This document shows, piece after piece, positions 61,043-64,000 of a DNA stretch of 64,000 nt. The translations under genes and the position numbers were made by a program. The notes below the pieces were generated by a model. It made no database searches and was not told where the DNA came from. It was given only the letters and a program-made list of their open reading frames with translations. Positions within the stretch are counted from its first letter, which is position 1, and each line of letters starts with the position of its first letter. The DNA is from Paenibacillus dokdonensis (lineage in GTDB: Bacteria; Bacillota; Bacilli; Paenibacillales; Paenibacillaceae): positions 1,946,993 through 2,010,992 of the forward strand of contig NZ_STGQ01000001.1 in the NCBI RefSeq assembly GCF_004916975.1. Reading direction: 5' to 3'.

Positions 61043-62044
61043 TTATAGAACAACCCTGATATGCTCACGGGCAGATACCAGACACGCATCAATGACCTTC
61101 ATGTTATGTATGGCATCCTGCGTATCGAAGCGCAGAGGTGTTCGATCATGAATTGCACGGGCAAGATGATCGGCCTGCTCTGTGTATGCATTGATATCCT
61201 GGACATGGATTTCCTTGCGTTCGCCTCCGCCTCCGGCAGATATAAAGAAATTACCACTGCCCGGGGAAGGAGTAACAAATGCAGAAGGGACCTCAATGAT
61301 TCCTTCGGTTCCAAGCACCTCAAGCGGATTACGGGATGCTGCCCACATACCGCAATCAAAGGAGAGGGACACATCACCGAATTCAATCAATCCCGAAGCC
61401 ATCATATCCACGTCGCCATGGTCAGGAGAGAAGAGGGCATTTACCGTAACCGCATCCGGTTCTTTGCCGAGGAGCAGTCTTGCGGCATTAATCGGATAGC
61501 AGCCGACATCATAGATGGAACCTCCGCCCCAATCCTTCCGGAACCGGACATTGCCTGTATTACCAGAACTGTTAAAAGTAAAAGCGCTGCGTATTCCCCG
61601 TAGTTCTCCGATTGCTCCCGAATCGATTAAATCCTTTATCGCATCGTACCGGGGATGATAACGATACATGAATGCTTCGGACAAATAGACACCGGCTTTC
61701 TCAGCGGCCTCAGCCATCTCAGCGGCTTCGGCTTCTGTCAAAGCAAGCGGCTTCTCACACAGTATATGCTTACCTGCTTGGGCAGCCCGAATGGTCCATT
61801 CCTTATGAAGATGATTGGGGAGCGGTATATAGACAACATCAATGGATGGATCTTCCAGAAGGGCTTCATAGCTGCCATATGCATTAGGAATGTGGAGCTC
61901 ACCCGCCGTTTGTTTGGCTTTGTCCAGATCTCTGCTTGCGATCGCAGCAACCTCATTTAATTCGGATAAATGCACACCGGGAATGACTGATCTCTTTGCG
62001 ATGCTGGCGCAGCCGAGTATACCCCATTTCAACTTTTGGTTCAT
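61043..62044 (-). CDS. Gfo/Idh/MocA-family oxidoreductase
   Basis: A 333-residue dehydrogenase. The Rossmann start is LKWGILGCASIAKRSVIPGV, 'ILCEKPLALTEAEAAEMAEAA' (about residues 91-111) carries the catalytic Lys, and 'GGSIYDVGCYPINAARLLLG' (about 172-191) the substrate-site residues. The AAGGAG site favours ATG at 62044 (11 bases) over ATG 62053 or GTG 62056, which overlap the site. It is divergent from an AraC regulator and cotranscribed with the reductase, which suggests a sugar-catabolic unit. Confidence 0.9.
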   Translation of the reverse strand: MNQKLKWGILGCASIAKRSVIPGVHLSELNEVAAIASRDLDKAKQTAGELHIPNAYGSYEALLEDPSIDVVYIPLPNHLHKEWTIRAAQAGKHILCEKPLALTEAEAAEMAEAAEKAGVYLSEAFMYRYHPRYDAIKDLIDSGAIGELRGIRSAFTFNSSGNTGNVRFRKDWGGGSIYDVGCYPINAARLLLGKEPDAVTVNALFSPDHGDVDMMASGLIEFGDVSLSFDCGMWAASRNPLEVLGTEGIIEVPSAFVTPSPGSGNFFISAGGGGERKEIHVQDINAYTEQADHLARAIHDRTPLRFDTQDAIHNMKVIDACLVSAREHIRVVL

Positions 62045-62167
62045 TATTTCCATCACTCCTTAGCTGATTTATATGATGATATTGCGATTATAAAAGATTG
62101 AATTTAAAATTAAAATGATATTATTTTGCTTTCCGATATAACAATATTGTCATCCAAAGGAGAAATG

Positions 62168-63007
62168 ATGAAGAGACAGATCCATCTGCTAACACTACCA
62201 CAAATGCCCTTCTTCTGTTTTCCGGAGTCTGTGGGCATTTATCAGAATGACCCGGAACACAGCGTATCTCGGAAGGCAGGAGCGATGAATAACTTCAACA
62301 TTCATTACGTAGCATCAGGCAAGGGATATGTGGAGATCGACAACATCGTTCATGAACTGCGCGCTGGCGAAGCGGTGCTATATTTTCCCATGCAGCAGCA
62401 GAGGTATTACAGCAGTGAAGATGATCCGTGGGATATCCGATGGTTCCATTTCTATGGGAATGGACTACAGCATTACTTGGTGGAGAGAGGGTTTCATACG
62501 AGTTTATTGTGGACGATACGTCAGACAGACCTGTATGAGCAGGCGCATGAAGCTCTTCTTCAAGAGGCTGAAAAGCATCGGATGCTGCATCCGGCGCATT
62601 TGTCCACGCTTACCTATGCATTAATCAGTGCATTTGTAGAACAGGCCGTCGCATTAACAGGCAGCAAATCCAATACTTCCAACAGCCGTATTTTAGAGCT
62701 CCTACCATTGATGCAGCAGGAAGCTGTGAAGCCTTTCAGTCTGGAGGACTGGTCTGGAAGGCTGGGAGTTAGCAGCTATTATTTTTGCAAATTGTTCCGC
62801 AGTGTGATGGAGATGACTCCAATGGAATTTATCACTCGCTGCCGGCTTCAGGCGGCTAAGCAGTGGCTTTTGGAACGAAAGGAGACAACCGTAGGACAAA
62901 TCGCGGAGGAGGCGGGATACCCAAGCGTCAGTTATTTCAATAAAAGGTTTATGGAGCATGAAGGGATGACTCCGACTGCTTATCGCCGGCTATATGGGAT
63001 TCATTAA
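62168..63007 (+). CDS. AraC-family transcriptional regulator
   Basis: A 279-residue regulator with an N-terminal cupin sensor (about 20-120; FNIHYVASGKGYVEIDNIVHELRAGEAVLYFP, split) and a C-terminal double helix-turn-helix (SLEDWSGRLGVSSYYFCKLFRSVMEMTPMEFI and VGQIAEEAGYPSVSYFNKRFMEHEGMTPTAYRR, each shown in part). ATG 62168 lies five bases from AAAGGAG. It is divergent from the oxidoreductase/reductase operon, its likely target. Confidence 0.9.
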   Translation: MKRQIHLLTLPQMPFFCFPESVGIYQNDPEHSVSRKAGAMNNFNIHYVASGKGYVEIDNIVHELRAGEAVLYFPMQQQRYYSSEDDPWDIRWFHFYGNGLQHYLVERGFHTSLLWTIRQTDLYEQAHEALLQEAEKHRMLHPAHLSTLTYALISAFVEQAVALTGSKSNTSNSRILELLPLMQQEAVKPFSLEDWSGRLGVSSYYFCKLFRSVMEMTPMEFITRCRLQAAKQWLLERKETTVGQIAEEAGYPSVSYFNKRFMEHEGMTPTAYRRLYGIH

Positions 63008-63540
63008 CATTATTTCCGGATTACTTTTTTGGGACGGTTCTATTTGCACATGAAGCGCAAATGCGAACGGAGGTTTCGTAGCATCTTATCCGATTACAGC
63101 GAATAACGTTGCTGGAATCACTATTATTGGTGCGGTATCTGTAAATTTTTATCCTGCAGATATGATTTTCAAATCACAGGTTGGTGTATAGACACAAATG
63201 CACAATTGCGATTTGTTGAACTCAACTGCAGGGAAAATGGAACTTTTAACGAGGTGATGGATGCTAAATGGATGTAATAATGGAATTCCTTTTTAGCGAT
63301 TCGTACTTACTTGTTTATCTAAAGCAAAAGGTTAATTCGCATAACGGGTACAACAGAGGTCATATTTGGTGAGTTCGGGTAAAGGCTAGTCGCAACGGTT
63401 AAGATTAGATTTCTCAGAGCTTTATTTGTTGAATATTTATATACCTTTCTCTCTTTGTTATACTTAAATGATGTTGTACGTCAGAAGATAAGAAATCAAT
63501 ATAAAAGTTTTTTATCATATACTGCAAGGGGAACTGTAAA
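63008..63540. other. 530-base gap before the racemase gene
   Basis: This stretch holds no gene I can support. One 45-codon frame at 63054-63191 has no start codon or ribosome site. The ribosome site AAGGGGA near 63524 belongs to the racemase gene. Confidence 0.5.
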
Positions 63541-64000
63541 TTGAAAACAATCGGAATGCTCGGTGGTATGAGCTAGGAAAGTACCGTACTATACTATCAG
63601 ATTGTGAATGAAGTTGTTAAGAAAGAACTAGGTGGATTACACTCAGCAAAAATCTTGATGTACAGCGTGGATTTTGCTGAAATTGAAGAATGTCAGGCGA
63701 ATGGCGACTGGAATAAGAGTGCGGCCATTTTGTCTGAAGCAGCACAGAATTTGCAAAAGGGCGGAGCCGACTTTATCGTCATTTGTACAAATACCATGCA
63801 CAAAGTCGCTCCGCAAATTCAAGCGAATATTGATATTCCCATTATTCATATTGCTGAAGCGACAGCAAACGAATTGTTACAGCATAAGATTCAAAAGGTT
63901 GCGCTGATAGGTACTAAGTACACCATGTCACAGGACTTCTATAAAAAGAAACTGATTGATTCGGGGATTGAAGTCCTGATTCCGAACGAAGAGGAAATAG
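63541..64000 (+). pseudogene. amino-acid (Asp/Glu-type) racemase, interrupted by an amber codon; runs off the edge
   Basis: The protein begins at TTG 63541 (AAGGGGA upstream) with KTIGMLGGMS, then an in-frame TAG at 63574-63576, and continues with ESTVLYYQIVNEVVKKE, then 'GGADFIVICTNTMHK' (catalytic-type Cys near residue 80) and 'VALIGTKYTM'. Family members read GGMSWES here, so the TAG replaces the Trp codon TGG by one base. The gene is cut by the window edge at 64000. It may be a pseudogene, a sequencing error, or a suppressed stop. Confidence 0.82.

Noticed and set aside
63054-63191. 45-codon open stretch (SANANGGFVASYPIT...)
   Set aside because: No start codon or ribosome site and no recognised family; possibly a fossil but not supported.
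1-64000. CRISPR arrays, tRNA or rRNA genes, prophage
   Set aside because: No regularly spaced repeats, no cloverleaf-like or rRNA-like sequence, and no phage genes were noticed.

Overview
The window looks like a chromosomal segment of a low-to-mid GC Gram-positive endospore-former of the Paenibacillus type. Evidence: two T-box leaders (thrS, glnS), strong AGGAGG ribosome sites with frequent TTG/GTG starts, a DegV protein, a WGxxGxxG surface protein, a dgk-dck pair, an LTA-synthase-like sulfatase and many carbohydrate genes (GH127, GH95, Gfo/Idh, ThuA). No rRNA, tRNA, CRISPR array or prophage was seen.

Layout. 1-5200: end of a DUF1801-type gene, T-box leader and thrS, a DUF1259 protein, and two small DMT transporters around a Crp/Fnr regulator. 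5300-8400: indolepyruvate/2-oxoacid decarboxylase and an AlkC-type repair protein. 8470-15900: a LacI regulator with promoter and palindrome, an oxidoreductase/ThuA/oxidoreductase operon, an AraC regulator and a GH127 beta-L-arabinofuranosidase with a cre-like site. 15900-22200: DegV, small unknown and membrane proteins, a metallophosphatase that seems to start at ATT, and a Na+/H+ antiporter.

22300-30200 is the most interesting part. It holds a lipoprotein quinoprotein dehydrogenase, a second lipoprotein, and a full PQQ pathway: a 23-residue PqqA precursor (too short for ordinary gene calling), pqqB, pqqC, pqqD, pqqE and an M19 dipeptidase. PQQ synthesis is best known from Gram-negative bacteria. 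The cofactor genes and a likely user enzyme sit side by side, which suggests a self-contained PQQ-dependent oxidation system at the outer face of a Gram-positive membrane.

30500-48000: T-box and glnS (broken by one extra G), a TsuA/TsuB-like thiosulfate uptake pair with promoter and palindrome, a TetM-like GTPase, a pentapeptide-repeat protein, a glycosyltransferase, an APH-like kinase, a MarR/MFS efflux pair, and a five-gene NAD salvage block (nrtR, pncA, pncB, nadD, nadE). A matching NrtR-box candidate lies before nrtR and before pncA. A PadR/DUF1700 pair follows.

48050-64000: an IS1182-family element, pyridoxal kinase, a class B penicillin-binding protein, an FHA-winged-helix regulator, a GH95 alpha-L-fucosidase, two deoxynucleoside kinases, a histidine-kinase remnant, an LTA-synthase-like sulfatase, a reductase/oxidoreductase operon with a divergent AraC regulator, and, at the edge, an amino-acid racemase gene interrupted by an in-frame amber codon.
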